Positions 1 to 9,435 of a stretch of 64,000 bases of DNA are shown here, in pieces. The position numbers and the translations under genes are program-made. The notes beneath the pieces were generated by a model that saw only the letters and a list, made by a program, of their open reading frames with translations, did not search any database and was not told the DNA's origin. Within the stretch, counting starts at the first letter, position 1, and each line of letters opens with the position of its first letter. Origin of the DNA: Lederbergia lenta NBRC 16444 (GTDB taxonomy: Bacteria; Bacillota; Bacilli; Bacillales; Bacillaceae_C); NCBI RefSeq assembly GCF_001591545.1, contig NZ_BCVC01000003.1:186001-250000 (forward strand), read 5' to 3'.

Positions 1-79
1 TTTCTTACATTATGCATAGATAATTTACTTTAACTCATAAAAAAGGTATGGAATAGTATAAGGCACTCACTACGTCAGC

Positions 80-250
80 ATGGTTGAAACAAAGCCACTG
101 TGAGAAAAGAAAACAAAGTTGATTGAGGGCGACTCCGAGGGGAACAGCGTGACAGATGAGAGCCCACAGGAGCGCAGCGACGAGGAATCTCACCGTACGC
201 CCCCCCGGAAAGCGTCCACCTGAAACGTAAATCAACGGTTCTTAACCCTT
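80..250. repeat. Bacillaceae intergenic palindromic repeat, copy A
   Basis: This noncoding element of about 170 bp is closed by the inverted ends GTTGATT and AATCAAC. Inside are GC-richer blocks (GGCGACTCC-GAGGGGA-CAGCGTGACAG, GGAGCGCAGCGACGAGG, CCGGAAAGCG). A diverged copy lies in the same orientation near 37.38-37.56 kb and shares blocks including ACTGTGAGAAAA, CAGCGTGACAG and TTAACCCTT. It resembles the 'GTTGATT..CCGCAGGAGCG..AATCAAC' repeat that I know from many Bacillaceae intergenic regions. An open frame across it is chance. The rest of positions 1-447 shows nothing else recognisable beyond the upstream region of the next gene. Confidence 0.6.
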
Positions 251-447
251 ACATTACGTGTAAATAATTCTCCCCCTTATTCATCTAATAAAATACTAAT
301 TTCTCTATCCTCCCCTCATTCACAACAAGCCTTCGACGCAATATGACTTTTTTACCATTCATTCATTTTTCTGACAAAGTCTTCTTGTAAAATGCTACAA
401 TAATTTCCAAGATTACTAAAATTATTATTGATTGGGAAGAGGTTCAT

Positions 448-1866
448 ATGAAACTTAAAAACTTGCTACTATGTATAATAGCCATCATCGTCCTTACTGC
501 TTGCGGTAAAAAAGATGCCGATAACAAAAAACTAGAATTAGATCAACCAATTGCACTAGACGAAACGACAGAAAATGTTGCGAAACAAAAAGATGAGGGT
601 ATTGCTGAGCCAGAAAAAGAAGCAGAGGAAGTTTCAAATGAAGAAGAAATCGAGGTTAAACCACTCCCTCAAACACTAGCTGAATTGGCAGCCCTCCCCA
701 CTGGCCATATCGATTATGTAGGCATCCTTAAAGAGGAAGAACAAAAGCAGATGGATGAGCTAACGAAAGACCTACCTGATATTTCCGGGGAACCAACAGA
801 GCAACAACTAGATGCATATTATAATGATTTATTAGCCATTTTCCAACAAGACTTCAATGGTCCAGAGGAATTAATTGCCGAGATGAAATTCCAATCCATT
901 GGTAGTCCCGACATTGATAACCCGCGCATGCAATTCAAGGAAAATCTCAATGTCTTAGTCCTTCTCGATGCATCTGGAAGTATGAATGTTGATCTTGGTG
1001 GACAGACACAGATGGATGCTGCAAAAAAGGCAATTACAAATTTCGTAAAAGGATTGCCAAAGGAAGCTAACGTCGGATTACGAGTATATGGACATAAAGG
1101 GACTGGCAGTGATTCTGACAAAAAATTATCTTGTTCAAGCAGTGAATTGATTTATCCACTTGCACCTTACAATCAATCTGACTTTCAATCTTCATTAGAT
1201 AAAGCGCAACCTTCAGGCTGGACACCCATTCAGCTCGCTTTGAATGAAGCTGAAAAAGATTTAGCACCGTACAAAGGAGAAGAAAATACCAATATTGTTT
1301 ATCTAGTAAGTGATGGAATTTCTACTTGTGATGATGATCCAGTAGCTGCCGCTGAGGCTCTTTACAATTCTGATATTACACCCATCGTCAATGTCATTGG
1401 CTTTAACATTGATCATGAAGGACAAAAACAATTAAAAGAAGTAGCTAAAGCAACAGAAGGAACATATCAAGACGTACAAAATGCCGAAACACTTCAAAAA
1501 GAATTGGATCAAGCGAATGAAATTGCTAAGGCGTGGGCTGATTGGAAAAAGAATAAAACGGATAGATTAGAGGGAGACCGGACAAGAAATTGGCTGTCCA
1601 TTTTTGGCTATAACTCCCGTGAATTTAAAAAATGGGTGGATGAGCGCCAACAAGTTGGCTTTTCATTGCAATATTTATATCAAACGAAGAAAATAATGTC
1701 TCGAGAAAGCCATGATTATTTAAGGCAAAAGAATAGAGACTACCATGATTGGATAGAAGAAGAATATGAAAAACTAAAAAAGGAACTACATGAGCTAAAC
1801 GACAAAAAAGTCGATGAAGCGATACGAACGCTTGAAGAAAAATACATGGAAAATGCTCCTGAATAA
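448..1866 (+). CDS. vWA-domain lipoprotein
   Basis: Predicted membrane-anchored lipoprotein of 472 aa. A signal peptide ends in the lipobox LTAC (Cys19), followed by a charged, Glu-rich linker (about 30-75). A von Willebrand A domain covers about 165-350, with an intact MIDAS motif DASGS (D174, S176, S178) and a later VSDG segment. The C-terminal third is strongly charged and probably helical. B. subtilis YwmC/YwmD are shorter vWA lipoproteins of this general kind. The start is fixed by GAAGAGG seven bases before the ATG. It is monocistronic and convergent with malY, sharing a terminator. A metal-dependent adhesion or protein-binding role outside the membrane is family-level inference. Confidence 0.75.
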   Translation: MKLKNLLLCIIAIIVLTACGKKDADNKKLELDQPIALDETTENVAKQKDEGIAEPEKEAEEVSNEEEIEVKPLPQTLAELAALPTGHIDYVGILKEEEQKQMDELTKDLPDISGEPTEQQLDAYYNDLLAIFQQDFNGPEELIAEMKFQSIGSPDIDNPRMQFKENLNVLVLLDASGSMNVDLGGQTQMDAAKKAITNFVKGLPKEANVGLRVYGHKGTGSDSDKKLSCSSSELIYPLAPYNQSDFQSSLDKAQPSGWTPIQLALNEAEKDLAPYKGEENTNIVYLVSDGISTCDDDPVAAAEALYNSDITPIVNVIGFNIDHEGQKQLKEVAKATEGTYQDVQNAETLQKELDQANEIAKAWADWKKNKTDRLEGDRTRNWLSIFGYNSREFKKWVDERQQVGFSLQYLYQTKKIMSRESHDYLRQKNRDYHDWIEEEYEKLKKELHELNDKKVDEAIRTLEEKYMENAPE

Positions 1867-1875
1867 TAAATATAA

Positions 1876-1910
1876 GCCAGCCAATCTTTCGTATGATTGG
1901 CTGGCCTATT
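1876..1910. terminator. bidirectional terminator
   Basis: An 11-bp perfect stem (1876-1886 with 1895-1905) with an 8-base loop lies between the convergent vWA lipoprotein and malY genes and can serve both. The T-tract is weak on both sides. Confidence 0.75.
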
Positions 1911-1921
1911 TAATTTCTATT

Positions 1922-3109
1922 CTAATGTTCCTCTAAATACTTTATTGCTTTATTCAATCGTTGAAGTCCTTCTATTACCTTAGATTGCGGACATCCTATA
2001 TTCATTCTTATAAAGCTTTTTCCAGCTTCTCCATATGTTTCACCTGACATGATCGCCACTTTTCCATGGTGAACAAGTGCATATTGTAACTGTTCACTTG
2101 AAAAAGGAAGCTGCGATACATCAATCCATGCCAAATATGTAGATTCTGGCATTGTTAGCTGTAGATCAGGCAAATGTTCTTCCAAATAAGCTTGAATGGT
2201 CTGTAAGTTCCCATCGATGTATTCAACAAGGTCATCCACCCATACTTCACACTCATTATAAGCAGTTATCGTTGCCAAAGTGCCAAAAATACTTGCACTC
2301 GATAATCCATCTTTATTTTTCAAAGTAAGTAAAAAAGCTTCTCGCAACTTTTCATTGGGAATAAGTGAATAAGAACCACCTAAACCAGGTGTATTGAATG
2401 TTTTACTCGCGGAAGTACAAATGCATACTTTATCCAAATTAAGCGCTGCATCTGTGATTGGAATATGCGTATTACCTTCATGAATGACATCCATATGAAT
2501 TTCATCAGAAATAATGAACACATCGTACTGATTGCAAAGATGGACTATTTTCTCTAGCTCTTCCTTTTTCCACACGCGGCCTGTAGGGTTGTGAGGACTA
2601 CATAGCAGGAGTACCTTTGACTTTGGATGCGCTAATTTTTCTTCTAAATCGGTAAAATCAATAGAATATATCCCTTCATGATATATTAATTCATTACGTG
2701 AGATGATGCGCATATTATCTTTAATTGTTTTATAAAAAGCATCATATGCTGGTGTTTGAATGACGATATGATCTGCTTCTTCCGATAATATTTCAATCAT
2801 CTTTGAAATGGAGTAAATAACGGACGGACTATATACGATCCACTCTTCTTTTACAGTGCTTGAAAAGCGTTTTTGATACCAGTTTCTGATGGCATCTTTA
2901 AATTGTTCGTGATTCCAACGTGTATATCCAAAAACACCATGCTGTAAGCGTGATTCAAGTGCTTGTAAAATTTCTTTCGGGGTTGGAAAATCCATATCTG
3001 ATATGGAAAAGGGAAGAAGATCTTTCTCACCGAATCGATCTTCAATATAATCCCATTGGGTGCAAAATGTTCCCTTGCGATTTACTACTTTGTCAAAACC
3101 TTGTGTCAT
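1922..3109 (-). CDS. malY: MalY/PatB-type PLP-dependent C-S lyase (aminotransferase class I/II)
   Basis: A fold-type I PLP enzyme of 395 aa, in the MalY/PatB family of cystathionine beta-lyases and aminotransferase relatives. The Schiff-base lysine lies in SASKTFN (K236). SPHNPTG and SDEIH are the usual PLP-ring contact motifs. The ATG at 3109 is preferred because GGAG lies eight bases upstream; the in-frame GTG at 3118 falls inside that ribosome binding site. It lies 16 bases after malX, so the two are probably co-transcribed, as in the E. coli malXY pair. Whether the physiological substrate is cystathionine, another cysteine conjugate, or a sugar-linked signal is not visible from sequence. 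Confidence 0.85.
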   Translation of the reverse strand: MTQGFDKVVNRKGTFCTQWDYIEDRFGEKDLLPFSISDMDFPTPKEILQALESRLQHGVFGYTRWNHEQFKDAIRNWYQKRFSSTVKEEWIVYSPSVIYSISKMIEILSEEADHIVIQTPAYDAFYKTIKDNMRIISRNELIYHEGIYSIDFTDLEEKLAHPKSKVLLLCSPHNPTGRVWKKEELEKIVHLCNQYDVFIISDEIHMDVIHEGNTHIPITDAALNLDKVCICTSASKTFNTPGLGGSYSLIPNEKLREAFLLTLKNKDGLSSASIFGTLATITAYNECEVWVDDLVEYIDGNLQTIQAYLEEHLPDLQLTMPESTYLAWIDVSQLPFSSEQLQYALVHHGKVAIMSGETYGEAGKSFIRMNIGCPQSKVIEGLQRLNKAIKYLEEH

Positions 3110-3125
3110 TCTTTCCACTCCATGT

Positions 3126-4688
3126 TTAGGAAATTTTCTCTATTTGTGATTTTAATAAACCAACTTGTGGACCTATGACCACTTGTACATTATGTTCATC
3201 AAGCTTCACAACGCCTAGTGCCCCACATTCTTCTTTTAAGATCTTCTCGTCTACTTTCCCCATATCCTCGACAACAAGTCGCAGGCGTGTCACACAATTA
3301 TCTAGAGAGTGGATGTTTTCCTTTCCACCTAATGCAGATAAAACCTTTTCTGCATTATAGCTAGATCCTTTCTTAGTAACAGGAGTATCCTTATCCTCTG
3401 GATTCGCTATTTCACGACCTGGCGTTTTTATATTAAATTTCACGATTGCATAACGGAAAACAATATAATAGATAGCAAACCAAATGGCACCAACTACGAG
3501 TACAAGATACCATTTCGTTTTGAACCCTTGCATAATTCCGAAAATTAAGAAGTCAAGTATGCCACCATCCGTATTACCAATAGTCACATTCAATAACGAC
3601 ATAACCATAAATCCTAATCCCGTCAAAAATGCATGGATGACAAATAATGCAGGTGCTACAAATAAGAATAAAAATTCAATCGGTTCTGTAATACCTGTCA
3701 CGAAAGTAGCAATTACTCCGGATATTAAGAGGCCCTTAATTTTCTTACGATTTTCAGGTCGTGCCGTGTGATAGATTGCTAAGGCAACAGCTGGTAAACC
3801 AAACATAAAGGTTGGCATTTTACCTTGTGACAGAAATGCAGTTGCAGAAGGACTGATTGGCGCTCCACCTTGCAATTGTGCATAGAAGATATTTAACGCT
3901 CCTGATATCGTTTGGCCATTGACAACCTCTGTTCCTCCCGCCTCGGTAAAACGAATCATCGCCACTAAGATATGGTGTAAACCAAATGGGAGTAAGAAAC
4001 GCTCTCCAGCACCGAATAAAAAGGGACCAAAAATGCCTGATTTATTTATGATTGTTCCAATTCCAGCGATTCCTATTGCAAAAATAGGCCAAATCATTGG
4101 GATAATTATGCCAACGACTGACATCGTAATTGCCGTCACAATCGGAACAAAGCGAGCTCCACCAAAGAATGCAAAAGCATCTGGAAGTTTTATATCATAG
4201 AATCGATTGTGTAGTAAGTAGACAATGATACCAGCGATAATTCCACCTAACACACCCATCTCTATTGTTTGAATTCCCATGACCATTCCTTGACCAGCCT
4301 GACGCATTTGTTCAGCATCTACTAATTTTCCCGTTTCCGCTAGATAAAAGTTAATCGATAAATGCATGATGACATAACCAACAAAACCTGAGAAAGCAGC
4401 TACACCTTTTTCATAGCGAACAAGTCCCATTGGAATGGCCATCGCAAATAATACAGGTAAATAAGTAAATGCAAAGCCTCCAATTGTGCTCATGAAGCTA
4501 AATATCACTTGCAGAACGGAATTTCCTAAAAACGGAAATGCCTCAATTGTTGAAGGACTAGTGAATGAACTACCAATCCCTAATATAAGTCCCATAAATG
4601 CTAATAAAGCAACAGGGAGCATAAACGTTTTTCCAAGACCTTGGAAAAACTCCCATAACTGTGATTTTGCAGATTTCTTCTTTTTCAT
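3126..4688 (-). CDS. malX: PTS glucose/maltose-type transporter subunit EIICB
   Basis: A membrane permease of the phosphotransferase system, 520 aa. The N-terminal EIIC domain (about 1-410) has roughly ten hydrophobic segments and the EIIC motif GITEPIEFLF. The C-terminal EIIB domain (about 440-520) carries the phosphorylatable cysteine in DNCVTRLRL. There is no EIIA domain, so phosphate must come from a trans-acting EIIA. The family is glucose/maltose-like (MalX), but substrate is not decided by sequence. AAGGAG lies upstream of the ATG. It heads an operon with malY and lies behind an RpiR regulator, with a cre-like site over its -35 region. Confidence 0.88.
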   Translation of the reverse strand: MKKKKSAKSQLWEFFQGLGKTFMLPVALLAFMGLILGIGSSFTSPSTIEAFPFLGNSVLQVIFSFMSTIGGFAFTYLPVLFAMAIPMGLVRYEKGVAAFSGFVGYVIMHLSINFYLAETGKLVDAEQMRQAGQGMVMGIQTIEMGVLGGIIAGIIVYLLHNRFYDIKLPDAFAFFGGARFVPIVTAITMSVVGIIIPMIWPIFAIGIAGIGTIINKSGIFGPFLFGAGERFLLPFGLHHILVAMIRFTEAGGTEVVNGQTISGALNIFYAQLQGGAPISPSATAFLSQGKMPTFMFGLPAVALAIYHTARPENRKKIKGLLISGVIATFVTGITEPIEFLFLFVAPALFVIHAFLTGLGFMVMSLLNVTIGNTDGGILDFLIFGIMQGFKTKWYLVLVVGAIWFAIYYIVFRYAIVKFNIKTPGREIANPEDKDTPVTKKGSSYNAEKVLSALGGKENIHSLDNCVTRLRLVVEDMGKVDEKILKEECGALGVVKLDEHNVQVVIGPQVGLLKSQIEKIS

Positions 4689-4723
4689 TATTCAGTCTCC
4701 TTTTTAGGTAGTACTACGTCTTT

Positions 4724-4794
4724 AATATACTCCGGCTTTCTACCTAGAGGCAATCGCTTTCAGTCTTTTGTATATGCGTACATTTTTTGTATAC
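4724..4794 (-). promoter_or_regulatory. malX promoter with cre site and candidate RpiR operator
   Basis: On the minus strand, -35 TTGCCT (4748-4753) and -10 TATATT (4724-4729) are spaced 18 bp. TGAAAGCGATTGCC (4749-4762) matches the CcpA cre consensus TGWAANCGNTNWCA at all but two positions and overlaps the -35. Just upstream, 4770-4794 holds GTATAT..GTAC..GTATAC, an imperfect inverted repeat that could bind the adjacent RpiR protein. Catabolite repression and RpiR control are inferences. Confidence 0.5.
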
Positions 4795-4822
4795 GATTCT
4801 TCTTCTCTTTTTAAATCAGCAA

Positions 4823-4860
4823 AAAACCGTAGAATTTTTGAAAAGTCATTCTACGGTTTT
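4823..4860 (-). terminator. rpiR terminator
   Basis: A 13-bp perfect stem (4823-4835 with 4848-4860) is followed on the minus strand by six T. It overlaps the stop codon of the RpiR-family gene and separates it from malX. Confidence 0.85.
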
Positions 4861-5638
4861 ATTTATTTTTGAACTGCTGTAAATAAGTTAAAATAATGAA
4901 ATCTAAAATAACACTTAGTGGAAAACGAGAGCTCATATCTAAATCTCCATAATAACAATTCGTCACATATGCCTGCAATGATAGATCGACTTCTTGTTGT
5001 AATCGATTATTCTGCTGACCTGTGATTGCAATAGTTTTCACGTTTCGTTTCTTTAATAATGCGGCGTACTCTAACATATAGATTGTTTCGCCACTATAGG
5101 AAACTAAAATCGCCAAATCATCTTTCGATAAACTATTTGCAACGCTTCGCAACTCATCCCAATCTTCTCGAGCACTTGTTACCTTCCCAGAAAACATTAG
5201 CTTCCTTGCTGCGTCAACACATGGAGGAAGTGAGTTGCCTACTCCAAAAAATTCAACATAATTACTTTCATGTATATACTTTGCTGCACTTATAATTTTT
5301 CCTTCAGCTATCGATTTCAACGTGCTTTCCATCTCAAGCTGCACCCTGTTAATATGATTAGATAAAACATCGGAATTGGAGGATTCCATATTTTGTTTTT
5401 CTTGAAAAACTTCTTTGCTTAAGGAATATTTCATATCTTGAAAGCCGCGAAAACCTAATTGCTGACATGTTCGGCTAATCGTAGCTGTTGAAACAAAAAG
5501 CTTTTTTGCTAACTCATCTACATTCAATCGTACAACCTTGTCAGGATGATGCAAAATATATTCGAGTACTTCCATCTCCAATTGACTCAATCGCTCACGT
5601 TGTTGAGATAAACGCTTAAGAAACACTTGCACTTCCAT
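4859..5638 (-). CDS. MurR/RpiR family transcriptional regulator
   Basis: A sugar-responsive transcription factor of about 259 aa. An N-terminal RpiR helix-turn-helix (about 10-80, with VSTATISRTCQQLGF) precedes a SIS sugar-phosphate binding domain (about 120-245, with FGVGNS and SYSGET). The start is uncertain: a TTG at 5647 lacks a ribosome binding site, the ATG at 5638 has AGGTG too close, and the GTG at 5632 has AGGTGAT at ideal spacing. All three give nearly the same protein. It is probably the local regulator of malXY, sensing a sugar phosphate. A TATAAT lies about 15 bases upstream of the start. Confidence 0.85.
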   Translation of the reverse strand: MEVQVFLKRLSQQRERLSQLEMEVLEYILHHPDKVVRLNVDELAKKLFVSTATISRTCQQLGFRGFQDMKYSLSKEVFQEKQNMESSNSDVLSNHINRVQLEMESTLKSIAEGKIISAAKYIHESNYVEFFGVGNSLPPCVDAARKLMFSGKVTSAREDWDELRSVANSLSKDDLAILVSYSGETIYMLEYAALLKKRNVKTIAITGQQNNRLQQEVDLSLQAYVTNCYYGDLDMSSRFPLSVILDFIILTYLQQFKNK

Positions 5639-5659
5639 CACCTGCAATTTTAATTATAC

Positions 5660-6005
5660 ACTCTTCACTATCTAAGCTTTTTCACAAAACACTATTCATT
5701 GCATCTTTGATCATTTCATTAAAAGTATTATATCTTCGCTTGGCTTGTCCAATTTATATCAATATCTAGACAGTACCTATGCTCGAATCACCAAAAACAA
5801 TTATGCCCTCGCCGACTCATTATCATGCCATAACATTAGAACAAGCATTATAAAGTACAAGACCATTGAAATCTAAACCATCTGTTTAATAAGCTTTCAT
5901 ACTCACTAATCCATAAACCTGATTTTATATTCTGCGAGATCCAACATTTAAGTATTAGCATCATTTGCTTCTCTTATCGACATTTTCTCATATCTTTCAT
6001 TATTG
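5660..6005. other. intergenic stretch without recognisable content
   Basis: About 345 bp of AT-rich sequence lie between the upstream end of rpiR and the stop of the HD-domain gene. I see no ORF with a ribosome binding site, no strong hairpin with a T-tract, and no repeat. Confidence 0.5.
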
Positions 6006-6560
6006 TCACTTACCTCTATTTTCAGAGAAAAGATCGTCCATTTCTATGCTTAGTTTTCGAATGAATGGGACCTCTTTTTCAAAAGGTGTAATTGCTTTAA
6101 CAATACTTGTATAATACCATGCTTGCTCTTGTTTGCCCCGATTAAAGCGACTCCATATTTCTTCTCCATACTTATCTAAATCAGCACGGATAGAGCGAAG
6201 ATTATGTATTTTATCGGCAACAATAACTGCAATTTGTTCAGGAGTTTTCAATGCCAAACCATTAACAGTAGCTTGCTTTCTTTCCTCCCAAGACATTGAG
6301 CGATCCTGCTCCGTAGCCGCCATCACAAGATTCAAAACGCCCTCGCCAAATTCCTGGAGTAACTCCTCTTTTGTTGTGTCTGTGTCTTCCATTGTATCGT
6401 GAAGTAGTCCTGCGGCTATTATCTCCTCCCCATATCCCTCCTGCTGTAAAATCATTCCGACCGCGAACGGATGGGTAATATAAGGTATTTTTGTTGCTTT
6501 ACGATATTGCCCTTCATGCTTAATAGCTGCAAATTGCGTTGCTTTTTCAATAAGGTTCAT
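6006..6560 (-). CDS. HD-domain hydrolase (RelA/SpoT hydrolase-like)
   Basis: A single-domain HD phosphohydrolase of 184 aa with the fold of the ppGpp hydrolase half of RelA/SpoT enzymes. Metal ligands are visible: ITHP (H30), HD at 54-55, ED at 58-59, and ADKIHNL downstream. No synthetase domain is present. The ATG at 6560 is chosen because GGCAGGAT precedes it; a 30-residue N-terminal extension lacks such a site. It is divergent from the DinB gene at 6691. Substrate could be (p)ppGpp or another nucleotide. Confidence 0.8.
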   Translation of the reverse strand: MNLIEKATQFAAIKHEGQYRKATKIPYITHPFAVGMILQQEGYGEEIIAAGLLHDTMEDTDTTKEELLQEFGEGVLNLVMAATEQDRSMSWEERKQATVNGLALKTPEQIAVIVADKIHNLRSIRADLDKYGEEIWSRFNRGKQEQAWYYTSIVKAITPFEKEVPFIRKLSIEMDDLFSENRGK

Positions 6561-6690
6561 ATGATCCTGCCTTTCTGATTTTCGGTATTTAGTAAGAATT
6601 ATATCATTTACCTTCTTCTTAAGTGCCAATCGTTTTATCAACAGATGCATTTCCTATATAATATGACCAATCGAATGGAGGGATTAATAA

Positions 6691-7176
6691 ATGGGTGAAA
6701 ATAAGCAAATTAGAGAAGATGTATTAAAAAGCGTAAATGGATTATCAGATAAACAATTGAATAAACGAGTAGAAGATGGAAGTTGGACTATTATGCAGGT
6801 TTTAGATCATCTGTATTTGATGGAGCGTACAATCGTTCATGCCCTTACTGATCAGTTAGCAAATGGTGAAAATAAATCTGTCGACGAAAAGCCTATTCAA
6901 TTAACAACCAATCGCTCGACAAAGGTAGATGCACCTTCATTCGTTAAACCTTCAGAGGATTTTATTACTTTGGAAGAAATGAAAAATAAGCTCTCCGAGT
7001 CAAGATCTGCATTAACTAATATCGTGAATTCTACAGATAGAGCGTTATTAGAACAAAGGTCTTATCCACACCCAATGTTTGGTGAATTAAGTTTAAAACA
7101 ATGGATCCCATTTGTTGGACTCCACGAAAAAAGACATTTGGCACAAATTGAGGAATTGAAAGAGAATTTAGGATAG
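6691..7176 (+). CDS. DinB superfamily protein
   Basis: A four-helix-bundle DinB-like protein of 161 aa. Two histidine clusters, LDHLYLME near residue 40 and GLHEKRHLAQ near 145, match the His triad that holds a divalent metal in this family. Members include thiol-transferases such as BstA/YfiT and uncharacterised stress proteins, so the reaction is unknown here. GGAGGG lies upstream of the ATG. It is monocistronic and followed by a clear hairpin terminator. Confidence 0.8.
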   Translation: MGENKQIREDVLKSVNGLSDKQLNKRVEDGSWTIMQVLDHLYLMERTIVHALTDQLANGENKSVDEKPIQLTTNRSTKVDAPSFVKPSEDFITLEEMKNKLSESRSALTNIVNSTDRALLEQRSYPHPMFGELSLKQWIPFVGLHEKRHLAQIEELKENLG

Positions 7177-7209
7177 TTACGAATCATCTTTTATAACGCC
7201 TTCTTGATT

Positions 7210-7250
7210 GCACAAATCTCCTATACCATAATAGGGATTTGTGCTTTTTC
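7210..7250 (+). terminator. dinB-family gene terminator
   Basis: A stem of GCACAAAT with ATTTGTGC, continued by CCTAT with ATAGG after a small bulge, is followed by TTTTTC. The remaining spacer to 7500 holds a TTGACA at 7422-7427 and a TATAAT at 7465-7470, but not at a workable spacing. Confidence 0.8.
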
Positions 7251-7500
7251 TGTTCAATAGATAGATGGGGCATACGCATTAGAACGATAGCTTTTTAACG
7301 GAGATATAACTAGTTCAAAAGGTCGGTTATAACCATGTATAGAAAATCTATCTGCATGTTTCAATAGAAGAAATCATCCGATATGAGTAAAGTGACTAAA
7401 GGACCAATTATTAAAATTGAATTGACACTCATCTCTTTATTCATTAACTTTAAAATTGTATTCGTATAATTTTGAATTTAGCAAAAAGGGAGGATGAAGA

Positions 7501-7851
7501 ATGGTAGATCCAAAAGTGGAAGGAAAACAAAAGAAACTAGTAGAGGACTTTGAAGTAATTGTAAGTAGTATGCCGTTTCGCAATTTGTTAGCCGCTAAGA
7601 AACGATTTTTAGTGCCATCGATTATTCTTTTTCTCACGTTATATTTAATATTTCCTATCTTGATTTCCTACACAAATATAATGGATAAGCCAGCTATTGG
7701 TGATATTTCTTGGGCTTGGGTTTACTCCGGTTTCTTATTTGTGATGACATGGGTGTTCGCTACTATTTATATGAGAAAAGCCGCGTCATTTGATAAAATG
7801 GCTGAGGATGTTTGGAAGAAAGCTGATGTAGAGGGGAGAAAAGCCCAATGA
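7501..7851 (+). CDS. DUF485 membrane protein (YwcB/YjcH-like)
   Basis: A small inner-membrane protein of 116 aa with two transmembrane helices (about 38-57 and 72-91). DUF485 proteins are encoded next to acetate/solute symporters (B. subtilis ywcB-ywcA, E. coli yjcH-actP), as here. GGGAGG precedes the ATG. Its stop overlaps the symporter start by 4 bp (ATGA), so translation is coupled. It is probably an accessory subunit of the transporter. Confidence 0.88.
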   Translation: MVDPKVEGKQKKLVEDFEVIVSSMPFRNLLAAKKRFLVPSIILFLTLYLIFPILISYTNIMDKPAIGDISWAWVYSGFLFVMTWVFATIYMRKAASFDKMAEDVWKKADVEGRKAQ

Positions 7852-9386
7852 ATAGCACTGTCATCATTTTGTTTTTAATTATTGTGGGTATGACTCTATT
7901 AATTACTTATTATGCAGCTAAAAAAACAAAGACAACAAATGAATTTTACACTGCTGGCGGAGGCTTAACAGGTTGGCAAAATGGTCTCGCAATTTCCGGT
8001 GATTATTTGTCTGCAGCTTCTTTCCTTGGAATAGCTGGTGCAATTTCTCTGTACGGATTTGATGGATTTTTATTTAGTATTGGCTACTTAGTCGCCTATT
8101 TAGTTGTTATGTTTATTGTTGCGGAACCGCTTCGTAATCTTGGAAAATATACGCTCGCTGATATGATTCACTCTCGTTTTGATGCTAAAAAAGTACGAGC
8201 AACAGCTGCTCTTAACACGATTACAATTGTTATCTTCTATATGATTGCCCAATTAGTTGGAGCAGGTGCATTAATCCAGCTCTTGTTTAACATTGATTAT
8301 TGGATTGCAGTATTAATTGTCGGTGTAATGATGACCATCTATGTGATGTTTGGTGGCATGACAGCGACAAGTTGGGTACAAATTATCAAGGCTGTTCTAC
8401 TCATGCTTGGAACGACTATCATCTCCTTTTTAGTTCTATCTCGTTTTCATTTTAATATTTTCGAAATGTTTAGCACGATGAAAACTGTCACTCCTTTAGG
8501 CGAAGCCTATTTAAACCCTGGCGTTAAATACACTGTTCCGTTAGATACGATTTCTCTTATGATTGCGCTTCTTTTTGGAACAGCTGGTCTCCCCCATATA
8601 CTGATGAGGTTCTTTACTGTAAGAGATGCTAAAACAGCTCGTAGTTCAGTCATTTGGGCAACATGGATCGTCGGGATTTTCTACGTAATGACGATATTCC
8701 TTGGCTTTGGCGCTGCCGCTTTTGTTGGCTCCCAAGCAATTACAAGTAGCAATGCTGCTGGAAATATGGCTGCCCCGCTTCTCGCGCAAGTACTAGGTGG
8801 CGATATATTAATGTCATTCGTATCAGCTGTCGCATTTGCTACCATTTTAGCCGTTGTCGCAGGTCTAGTTTTATCTGGTGCATCCGCTTTTGCCCACGAT
8901 GTTTATGGACAAATTATCAAAAAGGGGCAAGCGACAGAGAAACAACAAATGCGGGCAGCAAAATATGCCTCACTTGGCGTTTCTATACTCTCCATTTTAC
9001 TTGCTCTTTTTGCTCAAAACTTAAATGTAGCTTTTCTTGTCTCTTTAGCATTTTGTGTGGCAGCAAGCGCAAATCTTCCTGTCATTGTATTTACAATTTA
9101 TTGGAAGCGCTTTAATACAACAGGAGCGATGACAGGTATGTTATCAGGACTCTTGTCATCTATTATTCTAGTTGCGATTAGTCCGAATGTCTTTTCACCA
9201 GTGGAAGGAGCAGCCTTTTTTACTGGCGATCCTATTTTCCCTTTAACAAACCCTGCCTTGCTTTCTGTACCGATCGGCTTTATCGGAGCTGCCATTGGTA
9301 CATTCGTCTCTAGTAAACAGGACGCTAAAAAGTTCGCTGAGGTAAAAGTAAAAGCAAATACTGGTTATCGTCATCCAAGCGCTTAA
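7848..9386 (+). CDS. sodium:solute symporter, acetate permease ActP/YwcA type
   Basis: A 512-aa member of the SSS family with about 13 predicted membrane helices. An N-terminal segment FYTAGGGLTGWQNGLAISGDYLSAASFLG matches the cation-binding helix region of the acetate/monocarboxylate subgroup (GDYLSAASFLG is typical of ActP). It is predicted to take up acetate or short monocarboxylates with Na+. It forms a two-gene operon with the DUF485 protein and ends at a strong terminator. Exact substrate is inference from the family and the DUF485 pairing. Confidence 0.88.
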   Translation: MNSTVIILFLIIVGMTLLITYYAAKKTKTTNEFYTAGGGLTGWQNGLAISGDYLSAASFLGIAGAISLYGFDGFLFSIGYLVAYLVVMFIVAEPLRNLGKYTLADMIHSRFDAKKVRATAALNTITIVIFYMIAQLVGAGALIQLLFNIDYWIAVLIVGVMMTIYVMFGGMTATSWVQIIKAVLLMLGTTIISFLVLSRFHFNIFEMFSTMKTVTPLGEAYLNPGVKYTVPLDTISLMIALLFGTAGLPHILMRFFTVRDAKTARSSVIWATWIVGIFYVMTIFLGFGAAAFVGSQAITSSNAAGNMAAPLLAQVLGGDILMSFVSAVAFATILAVVAGLVLSGASAFAHDVYGQIIKKGQATEKQQMRAAKYASLGVSILSILLALFAQNLNVAFLVSLAFCVAASANLPVIVFTIYWKRFNTTGAMTGMLSGLLSSIILVAISPNVFSPVEGAAFFTGDPIFPLTNPALLSVPIGFIGAAIGTFVSSKQDAKKFAEVKVKANTGYRHPSA

Positions 9387-9390
9387 ACGC

Positions 9391-9430
9391 AAAACCAACA
9401 CCGTTCATTTTATGAACGGTGTTGGTTTTG
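9391..9430. terminator. bidirectional terminator
   Basis: A near-perfect long stem (AACCAACACCGTTCA with TGAACGGTGTTGGTT) has T-rich or A-rich flanks on both sides. It serves the symporter operon and the convergent small gene at 9436. Confidence 0.9.
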
Positions 9431-9435
9431 TCCAA

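Noticed and set aside
35-235. 66-aa minus-strand frame
   Set aside because: It lies entirely in a repeat family known to be noncoding; a diverged copy at 37.4 kb does not preserve the protein.
7422-7470. Promoter for the DUF485-symporter operon (TTGACA and TATAAT)
   Set aside because: The two hexamers are 37 bp apart, so they cannot form one promoter; no better -35 was found for the TATAAT.
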